Shown here one piece after another: positions 40,997 through 50,327 of a DNA stretch of 64,000 nucleotides (the stretch's first letter is position 1; each line of letters opens with the position of its first letter). The notes under the pieces are model-generated. The model saw only the letters and a list, made by a program, of their open reading frames with translations, ran no database searches and was not told where the DNA came from. Both the position numbers and the translations under genes were made by a program. The DNA is from Flectonema sp. DT1601. Lineage: Eukaryota; Euglenozoa; Diplonemea; Diplonemida; Diplonemidae. The DNA is taken from NCBI GenBank assembly GCA_964019425.1, contig OZ025824.1, positions 248,001 to 312,000 of the forward strand, written 5' to 3'.

Positions 40997-41743
40997 TTAA
41001 GCTTGATTGGCTGCTAATTCTTCAGTCTTTTGAATAGCAACCCACCTGTCAACAGCTTCGATACCTCGTCTACGAGCAGCAATGTGAGCTTCTTTTGATT
41101 GGGGTAAAGCCATTTCATGGTATGTTTTGAGTAGAGAGTAATCTTGCCAAATTGGATCTTGTGAGCGAGATAGCTGTCGACGTTGGACTGAAACGCGAGT
41201 GTAGTTTTCCGGGGTTGGAGTTATAGTTGTTGTAGCGCCATCGTTATGAATGAAATCATCGTGAGGGAGGTGTATTCCAACCGATTTACCAGTAAACCCT
41301 GGTATCCAACTACTAGCAACAGCTGTTTTAATTAAATGATTATTATCTTTAAATTTTGTATGAAACACAGGTCCTGCAGACCTCGACGGACTAATCACAC
41401 GAGTCGCAATCATCAGACAGCCATCAACTTTCTTATATCCGTCTGATGGAATTATACTGTGAAGTGCTTCAGTGATTATTGGTTCTAAATTCGATAACCA
41501 TCCTGTGATGCCTTTACTTCTAGCATTGTCATTGCAATGTTGAATCATGCTGAGCATGTCTTTTTCGGAACATCCTGCAGCAAAACAAGCTCCAACCACA
41601 GCACCACCAGAGGCACAAGCTATATTTGATCCATTCTCGAATGATATACTTCCAAGTTGTTGTAGTCTACACATCACTCCCATGTGGTAGGCAAGCAGCC
41701 AACCACATCCTCCGAATGAAAAATTCTGAGGTACCATTGCCAT
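40997..41743 (-). CDS. Patatin-like phospholipase / PNPLA lipase
   Basis: 248 residues, ATG at 41743, preceded by TTTTTTCAAAG (AG 41762-41763). Patatin fold features are all at expected places: the oxyanion glycine loop FGGCGWLLAYHMGV (10-23), the nucleophile in ACASGGAVVG (Ser45; the usual GxSxG reads CxSxG) and the Asp of the dyad in HNDGATT (Asp168). YHMGV after the Gly loop resembles animal PNPLA/adiponutrin-type enzymes, which hydrolyse triacylglycerol or phospholipid acyl esters. It is about one domain long, with no extra lipid-droplet targeting region. Replacement of the first Gly of the elbow is unusual and might lower activity. Confidence 0.85.
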   Translation of the reverse strand: MAMVPQNFSFGGCGWLLAYHMGVMCRLQQLGSISFENGSNIACASGGAVVGACFAAGCSEKDMLSMIQHCNDNARSKGITGWLSNLEPIITEALHSIIPSDGYKKVDGCLMIATRVISPSRSAGPVFHTKFKDNNHLIKTAVASSWIPGFTGKSVGIHLPHDDFIHNDGATTTITPTPENYTRVSVQRRQLSRSQDPIWQDYSLLKTYHEMALPQSKEAHIAARRRGIEAVDRWVAIQKTEELAANQA

Positions 41744-41926
41744 TTTTATAACATTTTTGATCTTTGAAAAAAAAAATAATAAAAATATATTTTCAATAGT
41801 AAGATACCAACACTCAGAATGGTAGAAAAGAGAGCGAACTGAGACTCTCCAAGGGCTAGGGTAGTGTGAGAGTTTGTGGTAACATATGAGAGAGAATAGT
41901 TATTATGAAGTAAATGTCGCATCATA

Positions 41927-42376
41927 TTAATTACCTTCTGTGACGTCGAGTGATTCCAACCAGGCGGGATAGCCACCTATAAATGCGGTTGTGGGAATTG
42001 TGTTTTTAACTTTTGACGAGGCTGCAGCAACATCAGAGCCTTCAACACACACAGAAACCCATCTTGTTTTGTTTACCATTATATTTACGATTTCAACGTC
42101 AGACACAGTGCCTAGAGTTTTGTAGAATCTTCTCTTTTGAACCTCTACGTGTCTTAGTTTCTTTATATCGATATCGTCTGTTGCGTATGTCTTTTTCCAG
42201 GTTTCGAGTTCTCCATCGCGTGAAGTGCATGTCTTGAGTTCCATACGACTGCCTCCCCTTGCCTTTAGACCTTTGTTAATACCCAGTCCTATGAAGTATT
42301 TGTCGGTACGTTTTTCTACGCGACCAACTTCAGGAAGGGGTGAAGACTTGTAAAAGGCACGCCATTCTAAACCCAT
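41927..42376 (-). CDS. Small conserved-looking basic protein, unknown
   Basis: 149 residues from the ATG at 42376, 11 bases after TTTATTTATCAG (AG 42388-42389). An in-frame ATG 42 bases earlier would lie upstream of the acceptor, so I reject it. The protein reads as one compact alpha/beta domain with RVEKRTDKYFIG, GLKARGGSRMELKT and RRFYKT motifs, rich in Lys/Arg alternating with hydrophobic strands. GLKARGG-RMELK with an N-terminal EWR is reminiscent of CYTH-type triphosphate tunnel domains, but the ExExK signature is not complete, so this stays a suggestion. Confidence 0.65.
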   Translation of the reverse strand: MGLEWRAFYKSSPLPEVGRVEKRTDKYFIGLGINKGLKARGGSRMELKTCTSRDGELETWKKTYATDDIDIKKLRHVEVQKRRFYKTLGTVSDVEIVNIMVNKTRWVSVCVEGSDVAAASSKVKNTIPTTAFIGGYPAWLESLDVTEGN

Positions 42377-42798
42377 TTTATATATTTCTGATAAATAAAT
42401 GAAATATAGCACTACCATTTTTGACACAACTAAAAAAAAGAAAACGGATCATGACAACTCCATAGTTCAACATTTCTAATTGCACAACCCAATCAATAAC
42501 TTCAAACCAAGAGTTAGGTCGTTGCTTACCTATTGCTTAAATCTGTTTGCCAATATGCGATTATTAATAAAAGTTAGTATAGTGATTTTTGAAATTGCAG
42601 GCTTTCAGCCTTTCACGCGGAGCTCCTCAAATTGATGTCAGTCAAAAAGAGATTTGAAAACACTGAAATATAATAAAATGACTAACTGCATATTAAGGTT
42701 TTTCAGTGTTAAATAGATTTAATTATCCCAAAGTCCAATTTGGGCTGTTTCGCTACTCTTACATTCTTAGATGGTTACGTCATCGTTGTATAACTTTT

Positions 42799-43403
42799 CT
42801 AAGCAGAAATCTTTCCCATTCTGTCTGGGGTAATGTCCCCAACAGCTCTAATTTCAGTGTTTGTTACTTCTACACCTTTTAGTCGTAAACGTAGATGATC
42901 ACCAATAGTAATAGTGTCGTCGTCCATGGCAATAAATTTTGGTTTATTTGGATCTGTGGCATCATATTCGTAGTTGTCAGGCATGCATTCACTCTTACTA
43001 ACGAAGATCTGTTTTTTTTTTTTTTTATTGTCTTTTTGTTTGTTTTGTTAAAAGATTTTAATTTTTCATAAAGCAATTATACCTCAACTGGTCCCATCTT
43101 ACATATGATTCCCATTGTGAGGACACTACTAACAATTGTATCAACTATCTCATTCTTCATTGGTCGAAGAACAATAGCGCTATACGTTACAGCAAAACTT
43201 GCAACACCAGTATCCAATAAAACACCTGGACCAACTTCAATCCCTTCGTTGCTTGTGTCTACTGATACGATATAACCATAGTCCTCGTCAACGGTACCTT
43301 CTACTTCCTTACACAATTGATATCTCACTATGGTTCCCAACTGTTTGTGAAAAGCTTCTGGTGGCACATGAACTTTGTGCTCTAATTTTGTGATAAAAAA
43401 CAT
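42799..43403 (-). CDS. RPB7: RNA polymerase II subunit RPB7, two exons
   Basis: Joined exons 43403-43083 and 43008-42799 give 176 residues (human RPB7 has 172). The N-terminal half is the RNP-like tip domain: MFFITKLEHKVHVPPEAF, EVEGTVDEDYGYIVSVD, YSAIVLRPMKNEIVD. The junction reads MGPVE then IFVSKSECMPDNYEYD, restoring the conserved start of the OB/S1 domain, which ends LRLRLKGVEV-IRAVGDI. RPB7 pairs with RPB4 as the stalk of Pol II, contacting nascent RNA and initiation factors. CCCATTTCAG ends 4 bases before the start codon (AG 43407-43408). It is the only gene here with a demonstrable cis intron, and it borders tandem array 2. Confidence 0.95.
43009..43082 (-). other. Spliceosomal intron in RPB7, 74 bp
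   Basis: Starts GTATAATTG after the codon GAG and ends AAAAAACAG before ATC, phase 0. The 3' end is A-rich on the coding strand, with no pyrimidine tract next to the AG. That resembles some of the leader acceptors in the window (before 30455 and 15656). Removing it restores an unbroken RPB7 reading frame. Confidence 0.93.
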
Positions 43404-44416
43404 ATTCTGAAATGGGGGAATTAAAATTATAACAACACCACAACACATGGTCTCTCTTGACTTTTTTAATTTAGAAAAAAAGCATCATTTTAACATATTC
43501 CTGAGGAGCAAAATTAATTTTATTTTTTTATAACACGATGACATCACATATGGAAAACATGTAATTCAAGAACATCACAAAACAGCTTGTGATTATTCCT
43601 AAAAGTATCTTTTTGAAAACTCCAATGTCGAGATCTCTGACGTCAAAATTATAAAATGAAAAGGGGGCTTAAAAAATAAATGCAAAAGCATTACTAGGCT
43701 TCAGAACAAAGTAACTTCAGCCTGTGATCGTTACTAGTTACAATAATAAACAAGGAACGCTTGGAAGGGAGATGAAGAAAGAAATGTTGTTTTTTTTAAA
43801 AGAGAGGAAGTTAAAATCAATGATAATGATTTGTTTGCAAGTGAAAAAAAATATTTAATTGTTTAAGTTGAGTATTTGTTTTCAGCTACTGAAAACGAAT
43901 GATTGTTACTGAACTATTCCCAAATACCTACACCTACCCCCTCCCTTTGTTGTTTTATTTCTCTCCCCTAGCTTCCAATGCACAACCCAATCAAAAAAAA
44001 CCTCAAGCCAAGAGCCAACTCGTCCGTGAATAATCAAGGAGTCGTTGCTTTCCATAAAGGTTTTTTAATCTCTTGCTGGTAGTGCACGCAATAAGGGAAA
44101 AAAAAAAAAGCTGAAAGGCAAAGGAAGGGCAGGGAAAAAAAAGAAGTCGAAAAGAATAATGAAGGGCAAACTAATTTTCTCAATATTGCCTGCAATGTTT
44201 GCTTTGCATAACTAAGAAGACAAGATTAAACCAAATGCTCTTCACAAAAAAAAAAAAAAAAGGATTTGTTGGTTGGTTGGTTTTGTGAGACCACTTCATT
44301 GGCAAGAAGAGAGGCTTTATTTTGTCCTTCAATCTCTAGTGCCTTTTCTACAGTACATAAATATAAATTTTAGTGGTTTTGAAATACAATTTCTTTTTGT
44401 TCAACCAGTTTGGCTT

Positions 44417-44750
44417 TTATTTAAAATGCAGTTGAGAGATTGCATAATGTTTACTTTTGAAGTCAGGGAAGTCAAAACATCTGAGGAAGCCCACGAACGG
44501 TAACAACATATATACCACAATCGTGATCCTCTCACAGTTGAGAAGGGGACAACAGCAGTATCCTTTGGTTGAACAAAAACATGAGCGCTTTTCATTTACA
44601 CGAGAGACGGCAAAATAACGCTGCAAGTTGCAGGAATCCGGCATCTCAGAAAAGCTTATTTTTAATGTATCTAAAACTTGGGAAACAATTGCGTTGATTT
44701 TTAACTTTTTCGATTTGTGGGTACCACCAGACAACAGCCATCATCTACAT
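44417..44750 (-). pseudogene. Edge copy of candidate gene D, start region broken
   Basis: Corresponds to the 115-codon frame of units 2 to 4. The last 90 or so codons are unchanged, but the first ATG (44750) is followed directly by TAG and the N-terminal part differs. The acceptor-like TTGTTTTTAG is kept just upstream. If gene D is real, this edge copy is damaged or would have to start at the internal Met of MPDSCN. Confidence 0.3.
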
Positions 44751-44812
44751 CTTCTAAAAACAAGAAAATTTAAACTTCTTTACTCGCATTGCAACATCGG
44801 CTGTTGGGAGAG

Positions 44813-44925
44813 ATATTCGCGTTCATCGAGATTGCCAAACGTTTCTTATTCATGTACTCACTGATGAATAAAGTTCAGCATCGAGTACATGAATAAAAAA
44901 CATGTATAATAACGATAACGGATTC
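44813..44925. repeat. Conserved intergenic element E, copy 1 (altered)
   Basis: Begins ATATTCGCGTTCATCGAG, ends ATAACGGATT. The middle differs from all other copies: TTATTCATGTACTC (44846-44859) is an exact inverted copy of GAGTACATGAATAA (44883-44896), making a 14-bp stem with a 23-base loop. Confidence 0.7.
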
Positions 44926-46012
44926 AAAGCAAAAAAAGAAAACAATAAAAAATAAGAAACGAAAAAAATGACAACAACAAACAACAAACAACAAAAAAAA
45001 TAACTCAACAATCAACACCAGAAAACAACACATCTCATAATAATACGATGTGTCAAGTAATCTAGATTTGTTTCTTATTAGTAGTTAGTTGCTGCTATCG
45101 ATGATGATGATGATCGGTACTTGAAAAAGGCATGCCCCGCTACCTTCAACGAAAAGGTTGGTCTTCCTTTCGGATGTCATTTCTTTCGACAACGACTCAA
45201 CACCAAAATAACCTTTTCCTGAAAACAAGCTTCGTGTCCAGAAGAGTTCCGTGAAAGGGAAGAAGATTTAGTGAACTCTTTGGTAGCATGCAGACTTTAA
45301 CAGTAATAAAATGAAAAGAAATAAATAAACAAAACAAAATAAAAATGAAAACGAGGAATCACCAAAATAATTGTTCCAACAATGCCGATTCATTTGCTGC
45401 AGGTCAACTACCACTACCACTACTACTACTACTAACTGAAGAGTATTCAACAAGTTTCGTGGTAGTCGACAAGCGCCAAGTGGATACAATTTTGAGAGCG
45501 ATTTCTCCTCAATTTTATTTGCGTTGAGTGATTTGATTGCCCGAATACTAATGAACGTCTCGAGTTCCTGAATTCCATTACGTGTGAAGAAAAAAACTCA
45601 CACAAGAGTTGAGTTTCGACTCTCAAAAGACTCCCAAAAGTTTTGATTAAGATATAGAAGCACTTTCTCTTCAATCTCCAACACGGGGGTTGAAAGTTTT
45701 GACAGCATATAAACCTTGAAAAATACTCATGTTAAGTAAGTTAACAAAAGGTTCGTAAAAACTGAGAAGCGCGCGCCAGAAGATTTATAGCTTCATTTCA
45801 GAATGGCAGCTAAAATGTCCCAACACGGTGGGTGGGGTTACACAGAAATAAGCATCACTCGCACTGCAACGTGAATTCAACAACACGAGGAACACGAGGA
45901 TGCTGGTTGTTTGTCTTCCTTTTTTTTTCGGGGAAGGGTTTTTCGATGAGGCAAGCCATCAAGGAATAGAAGAATGCGGCAAATGAAAATTGAAAGCCAA
46001 GCGAAAATATTC

Positions 46013-46801
46013 CTACTGAAAGGCCGCTTCATTAAGAGCACAGTTGTGGCATCCTCCGCCACACGGTGGAAAGCAAGGACCCTGGAACGTCTTCGGGCAC
46101 CAGTTGTCAACACACTCTCCATTGATGACCTTGCATTGCTTGCGACTCGGGTTCTCGCACTTGTCAAGAGGAAAGTCAGAGCAGTTCACGCCATCTGCGG
46201 ACATCGTTACGAACATCAACCTCACGTTCGAATCGACTTCAATTCTCTCCAGCTGGTTGTTTGCAAGCTGCTTTCTAAATGTCCTGAACTTGTGAGTTTC
46301 CTCACCCGCATCGCTGATGAACTTCGGACCGCACTGCGAAGGAGTCCAACCGTTGGTGATCAGGTAGTTCGAGAAATCCGAATTCAATCCAGCCTCACAC
46401 CCGTTGCACTTGTAAAGGTTCACGTACACGTCACACTTCTGCACCTTCGGGTCATTCGTGCACCACATTCTCAAAAACGAGTTCGCCGCAATGTTCCATG
46501 TCGGGATGTAAGCGGCGTTCCCCAACTGAGATTCAGGGAAGTCGAAGAATCTGGAACCAGCGGTTTCAGGGTCGATCCACCCAGGCATGTGGTTCCCTAC
46601 GAACCCACCCCCAACAGAGAGCAATACCGCGCCGCTTGAGCTCACCGTCGCCGTGCTGCTCGCCGACGGCGGTGCGAAAAACGCGGTGAACGATTCTCCC
46701 TGTTTCATCTTATCTTCCAATATATTCTGCACGGCAGGCGAGTCTTGCTGGGCATGAGCAGAAACGAACACGGAAGCGACAAAAGCTGCGATGGTCTTCA
46801 T
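46013..46801 (-). CDS. Secreted Cys-rich protein, type A, copy 1
   Basis: 262 residues from the ATG at 46801, start of a signal peptide (MKTIAAFVASVFVSAHA). The mature protein has 14 cysteines. Landmarks: PGWIDPETAGSRFF, AAYIPTWNIA, KCDVYVNLYKCNGC, GWTPSQCGPKF, CVDNWCPKTFQGPC, terminal AAFQ. It is clearly paralogous to types B and C, but lacks the VCWC pair of type C and the Gly-rich insert of type B. Compared with copies 2 and 3 it has Pro for Gln in APPSASS and Asn for Asp in DFSNYL. An acceptor-like GTTGCAAAG lies about 46 bases upstream. G/C-ending codons are favoured. Function unknown; secreted and abundant are inferences. Confidence 0.92.
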   Translation of the reverse strand: MKTIAAFVASVFVSAHAQQDSPAVQNILEDKMKQGESFTAFFAPPSASSTATVSSSGAVLLSVGGGFVGNHMPGWIDPETAGSRFFDFPESQLGNAAYIPTWNIAANSFLRMWCTNDPKVQKCDVYVNLYKCNGCEAGLNSDFSNYLITNGWTPSQCGPKFISDAGEETHKFRTFRKQLANNQLERIEVDSNVRLMFVTMSADGVNCSDFPLDKCENPSRKQCKVINGECVDNWCPKTFQGPCFPPCGGGCHNCALNEAAFQ

Positions 46802-46960
46802 TTTAATTAGTGTTGTTGATGTTTTTTTATTTGTTTTAATCAAAAGCTTTGCAACAGGAAAGGGGAATATAAACATAAAATTACTTACAACATTTAGCTT
46901 ACTAAAAACAACCGACAGAGCTCGAACGGTCAACGAACCGTCTCCCTTATATCCCCCCCC
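46802..46960 (-). promoter_or_regulatory. Leader and upstream region of type A gene
   Basis: Conserved between types A and B over about 180 bases. Minus-strand landmarks, nearest first: AAAACAAATAAAAA, GTTGCAAAG (candidate acceptor, AG 46847-46848), a CCCCTTTCC tract, GAGCTCTGTCG, then GGATATAAGGGAGACGG with a G run directly upstream. The TATA-like block is in A copies only (also near 53185 and 59411); B copies have AGGGAGAGAGGG there. Whether it is a promoter or simply spacer is not shown. Confidence 0.4.
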
Positions 46961-47504
46961 CTTCCAATAAACACAAACACATTCATTCATTCCTGTTATT
47001 ACCCAACATTCTCATTTTCTTTTATTAATCCTGTGTGGCAAAACACCAAGAAAAAAAAAATAAATAAATAATAACCGATAACAACAAGATCACAACACGT
47101 TCCCTGCGCCACGTTTCAGTGTGTGTTCTCATCCCGGCTATGCAGCCCACACTTTCCTTGTTCAGTTTTCTTTCTTTGTTTTTTTTTTTTTTTGTCGACA
47201 GCGTTGCCTTTCGACAAACAGCCGGTAAAAAGAAAAAAAACAACGAAAACCAAATCACTGTTTCAACTGAGATGTCAAACCAAAGCACAACTAAATCCAA
47301 GCAACGTTAAGGTGTGTGTGTCGTGTAATTATTTTGGATCCCGTGAGAGCAAATCACGGGTGGGAAAGGCAGGTTGCTAAGAATTAGTTGCGGCTTGACG
47401 ATCTCGAGACCATTTAGGGGGGGAGAGGGAGGAGCAGAGCAGAGGAGGACCTGCGTCACAGGGGACAAGATTTAGAACAACCAATCGAGACGCCCTTCAC
47501 GTTC

Positions 47505-47524
47505 CTCCTTTGCATAAAAAGGAG
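47505..47524. repeat. Hairpin with adjacent CCAAT-like box in B spacer
   Basis: CTCCTTT and AAAGGAG pair around GCATAA. CCAAT lies at 47481-47485 on the plus strand. The same arrangement recurs in units 2 and 3 (near 53750 and 59980). It resembles a CCAAT plus TATA-like promoter reading on the plus strand, but no plus-strand gene follows. Confidence 0.35.
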
Positions 47525-47749
47525 TTGGGGAGGAGAGGTAATTGTATTAGTTAGGAGACACATAAAAAACAAAAGTGAAGTGACACAATATACATAATAA
47601 ACGTATTATCGTGATAACCTTACGGCGAAACCAGCGCAATTAATTAATCAACGTGGCTCGCACACGCCATCACACTTCCCTTGATGGGAGCGTTAAGAGC
47701 AAAAACAAACAAAACAAAAAAAACGGACGGACAGGGTTGGGGGAAAAGA

Positions 47750-47852
47750 ATATTCGCGTTCATCGAGATTTGCCAGATGCAGTGTTTGCCGAACAAAGCT
47801 CAGCATCGAGTACATTAACCTGAACAAACCCCGTATGGACGATAACCGGATT
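47750..47852. repeat. Conserved intergenic element E, copy 2 (after B gene)
   Basis: ATATTCGCGTTCATCGAG, then TTTGCCAGATG, GTGTTTGCCGAA, AAAGCTCAGCATCGAGTACA, ending GATAACCGGATT. It matches the A-side copies over about 100 bases although the surrounding spacers differ much more. Two direct CATCGAG repeats frame its core. Confidence 0.6.
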
Positions 47853-47997
47853 GTGAAGATATGGATATATGTAATATAATATAAGAAAAAAACAACAACA
47901 ACTTCTCATAAGCACGGAATGGCAACATCAAAATATCACCACTACTCCACCAACAGGACGACACATCATGTAATCCAATCCGATGCTTGTTTAAGTT

Positions 47998-48079
47998 GTT
48001 GTCGTCGCCGTCGTCGTCGTTGTCGTTGTCGTTTTCGTTGTCGTTGTCGTTGATGACGATGACGATGACGATGATCGAC
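47998..48079. repeat. Hexamer/trimer repeat (GTCGTT)n-(GATGAC)n, copy 1
   Basis: A GTCGTC/GTCGTT block is followed directly by GATGACGATGAC, so the two halves can fold back on each other with G-U pairs. Length varies between units: about 82 here, 63 at 54244-54306, 76 at 60468-60543. It lies about 270 bases past the type B stop codon. Confidence 0.7.
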
Positions 48080-48350
48080 TCGAATAAAAGGCCAGCTCGC
48101 TCTGCTGCATTCAACAGAAAAGGTTGTTAGTCGTTGAGTCTTAAGACGGATTCTTTGCATTTGCATGAAAATAAATATTATTAGAGAGAAGAATCTATAA
48201 AAATTAAAAAAAAAACACAGAGATTAGGTTTCTCAGATATTCACATGACAACAGGTTTGCTTAAGTTCAAACTGCCGAATGAAAGAGTATTCAGGATTGG
48301 AAAGCACCTTCTCCTCAATCTCCGAAACGGGGAGGTTCAAATAAACCCTC

Positions 48351-49178
48351 CTACTGAAAGGCCGCCTCCTTGAGAGCACAGTTGTGGCATCCTCCCCTGC
48401 CGCACGGAGGAATGCAACCTGCTCCTCCTCCTCCTCCATTCTGACTTGGACCCTGAAACGTCTTCGGGCACCAGTCGTCAACACACTCTCCCTTCAGGAC
48501 CTTGCATTGCTTGCGATCCGGGTGCTCGCACTTGTCAACCGGATGGTCAGAGCAGTTCACACCATCTGCGGACATCGATACGAACATCAACTTCACGTTC
48601 GAATCGATGTCAATTCTCTCCTGCTCGTTATTTGCAAGTTGCTTTCTGTAAGTCATGAACTTGTGTGATTCCTCACCCGCATCGCTGATGAACTTCGGAC
48701 CGCACTGCGAAGGAGTCCAACCGTTGGTCACCAGGTAGTTCGAGAAATCCTCATTCAATCCAACCTCACATCCCGAGCACTTGTAAACGTTCACATACAC
48801 GTCGCACTTCTGCACTGCCGGGTCATTCGTGCACCACATTTTCATAAACGAGTTCGCCGCAATGTTCCATGTCGGGATGTAAGCGGCGTTCCCCAACTGA
48901 GATTCAGGCACGTCGAAGAATCTGGAACCAGTGGTTGCAGTGTCAATCCACCCAGGCATGTGGTTCCCTACGAACCCACCCCCAACAGGGAGCACTACCG
49001 GGGCTGCGCTCACCGTCGCCGTGCTGATCGTCGGCGCCGGTCCAAAAAGCATCGCAAACGAAACTCCTCCTTTCATCTTATCCTCTACGATGTGCTGCAC
49101 GGCAGGCGAGTCTTGTTGTGGTTGGGCATGGGCCGCAACGAACACGGAAGCGACAAGGGCTGCTGCGATGGTCTTCAT
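48351..49178 (-). CDS. Secreted Cys-rich protein, type B, copy 1
   Basis: 275 residues, ATG at 49178, signal peptide MKTIAAALVASVFVAAHA. 14 cysteines in the same order as type A. The main differences from A are a Gly-rich insert (SQNGGGGGAG) before the last Cys cluster and many substitutions in the first 60 mature residues. The leader shares AAGCTTTTGATTAAAACAA with type A. B and A alternate along the array, so the unit arose from an older single-gene duplication followed by amplification of the pair. Confidence 0.92.
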   Translation of the reverse strand: MKTIAAALVASVFVAAHAQPQQDSPAVQHIVEDKMKGGVSFAMLFGPAPTISTATVSAAPVVLPVGGGFVGNHMPGWIDTATTGSRFFDVPESQLGNAAYIPTWNIAANSFMKMWCTNDPAVQKCDVYVNVYKCSGCEVGLNEDFSNYLVTNGWTPSQCGPKFISDAGEESHKFMTYRKQLANNEQERIDIDSNVKLMFVSMSADGVNCSDHPVDKCEHPDRKQCKVLKGECVDDWCPKTFQGPSQNGGGGGAGCIPPCGRGGCHNCALKEAAFQ

Positions 49179-50327
49179 TTTAATTTGGGTTGGTTGTTGT
49201 TTTTATTTGTTTTAATCAAAAGCTTTGCAACAGGAAAGGGAATATAAACATAAAAGTTACAACAAGTTTAAGGTTATTAAAAAAAACAACGACAGAGCTC
49301 GAACTCAACCAACCCTCTCTCCCTCCCCTCCCCTTCCAATAAACACAACACATTCTTGTGTTACGCGACTCCATTTTTCTCTCTCTGTCTTTCACCTCAT
49401 CCTGTTGTACATCCGCAGATCCCTCTGTTGAAAAATGAATGTTGTTATGGAAACCAAAATATTTACATTTTACCAAATGCAAAGAAATTCTCTACACCAC
49501 TCAGGCAACACGCATCTATTTTAGTGAGTTAATTGCAAGCAGTTAATGATGTGCTCCCGAGGCAGAGAATTCAAAAACAGGGGAAGGGGGAAAAGAAATC
49601 AACTAGGAAAGACAACCTTCACTCGGTACAAGAATTAACAAGGAAGGCTACTTAGTTAACGTGAAGGGAGATTAAGAATGAAATGTTGTTTTTTTTTAAA
49701 GAGAGGAAGTTAAAATCAATGATCATGATTTTGTTTGCAAGTAAAGAAAATATTTAATTGTTAAAGTTGAGCTTTTGTTTTCAGCTACTGAAAACGAATG
49801 ATTGTTACTGAACTATTCCCAAATACCTACACCTACCCCCTCCCTTTGTTGTTTTATTTTTCTCCCCTAGCTTCCAATGCACAACCCAATCAAAAAAACC
49901 TCAAGCCAAGAGCCAACTCGTCCGTGAATAATCAAGGAGTCGTTGCTTTCCATAAAGGTTTTTTAATCTCTTGCTGGTAGTGCACGCAATAAGGGAAAAA
50001 AAAAAAAAACTGAAAGGGAAAGGAAGGGCAGGGAAAGAAAAGAAATCGAAAAGAAAAGAAAAGAAAAGGAGTCGAAAAGAATAATGAAGGGCAAACTAAT
50101 TTTCTCAATATTGCCTGCAATGTTTGCTTTGCATAACTAAGAAGACAAGATTAAACCAAATGCTCTTCACAAAAAAAAAAAAAAAAGGATTTGTTGGTTG
50201 GTTAGTTTTGTGAGACCACTTCATTGGCAAGAAGAGAGGCTTTATTTTGTCCTTCAATCTCTAGTGCCTTTTCTACAGTACATAAATATAAATTTTAGTG
50301 GTTTTGAAATACAATTTCTTTTTGTTC

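Larger units (their letters stand above)
43693..49601 (-). repeat. Tandem array 2, unit 1 (edge unit, diverged)
   Basis: First of at least three full units of the A+B gene array, 5.9 kb. Its left part (43693-45900) differs from the later units by many substitutions, lacks a 235-bp segment present at 50328-50562 in unit 2, and lacks about 60 bp present near 51772-51832. From the A gene rightward it is nearly identical to the others. Similarity to the unit fades near the ACTAGG at 43693, about 290 bases upstream of the RPB7 start codon. Confidence 0.9.

Noticed and set aside
45974-46639. 221-codon plus-strand frame antisense to type A genes
   Set aside because: Same cause as the type C antisense frames; no signal, no domain, wrong direction for the window.
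47025-47300. 91-codon minus-strand frame between A and B genes, present in all units
   Set aside because: No ATG at its start, and Phe/Lys runs from homopolymers; presence in all units only reflects identical DNA.
47481-47522. CCAAT plus TATA-like pair as a plus-strand promoter
   Set aside because: No plus-strand gene follows and the TATA-like part is half of a hairpin; kept only as a low-confidence structural note.
47815-48114. Minus-strand frame through the hexamer repeat in B spacers
   Set aside because: No ATG start; the sequence is repeat-derived (Asp/Asn/Val runs) and changes with repeat length.
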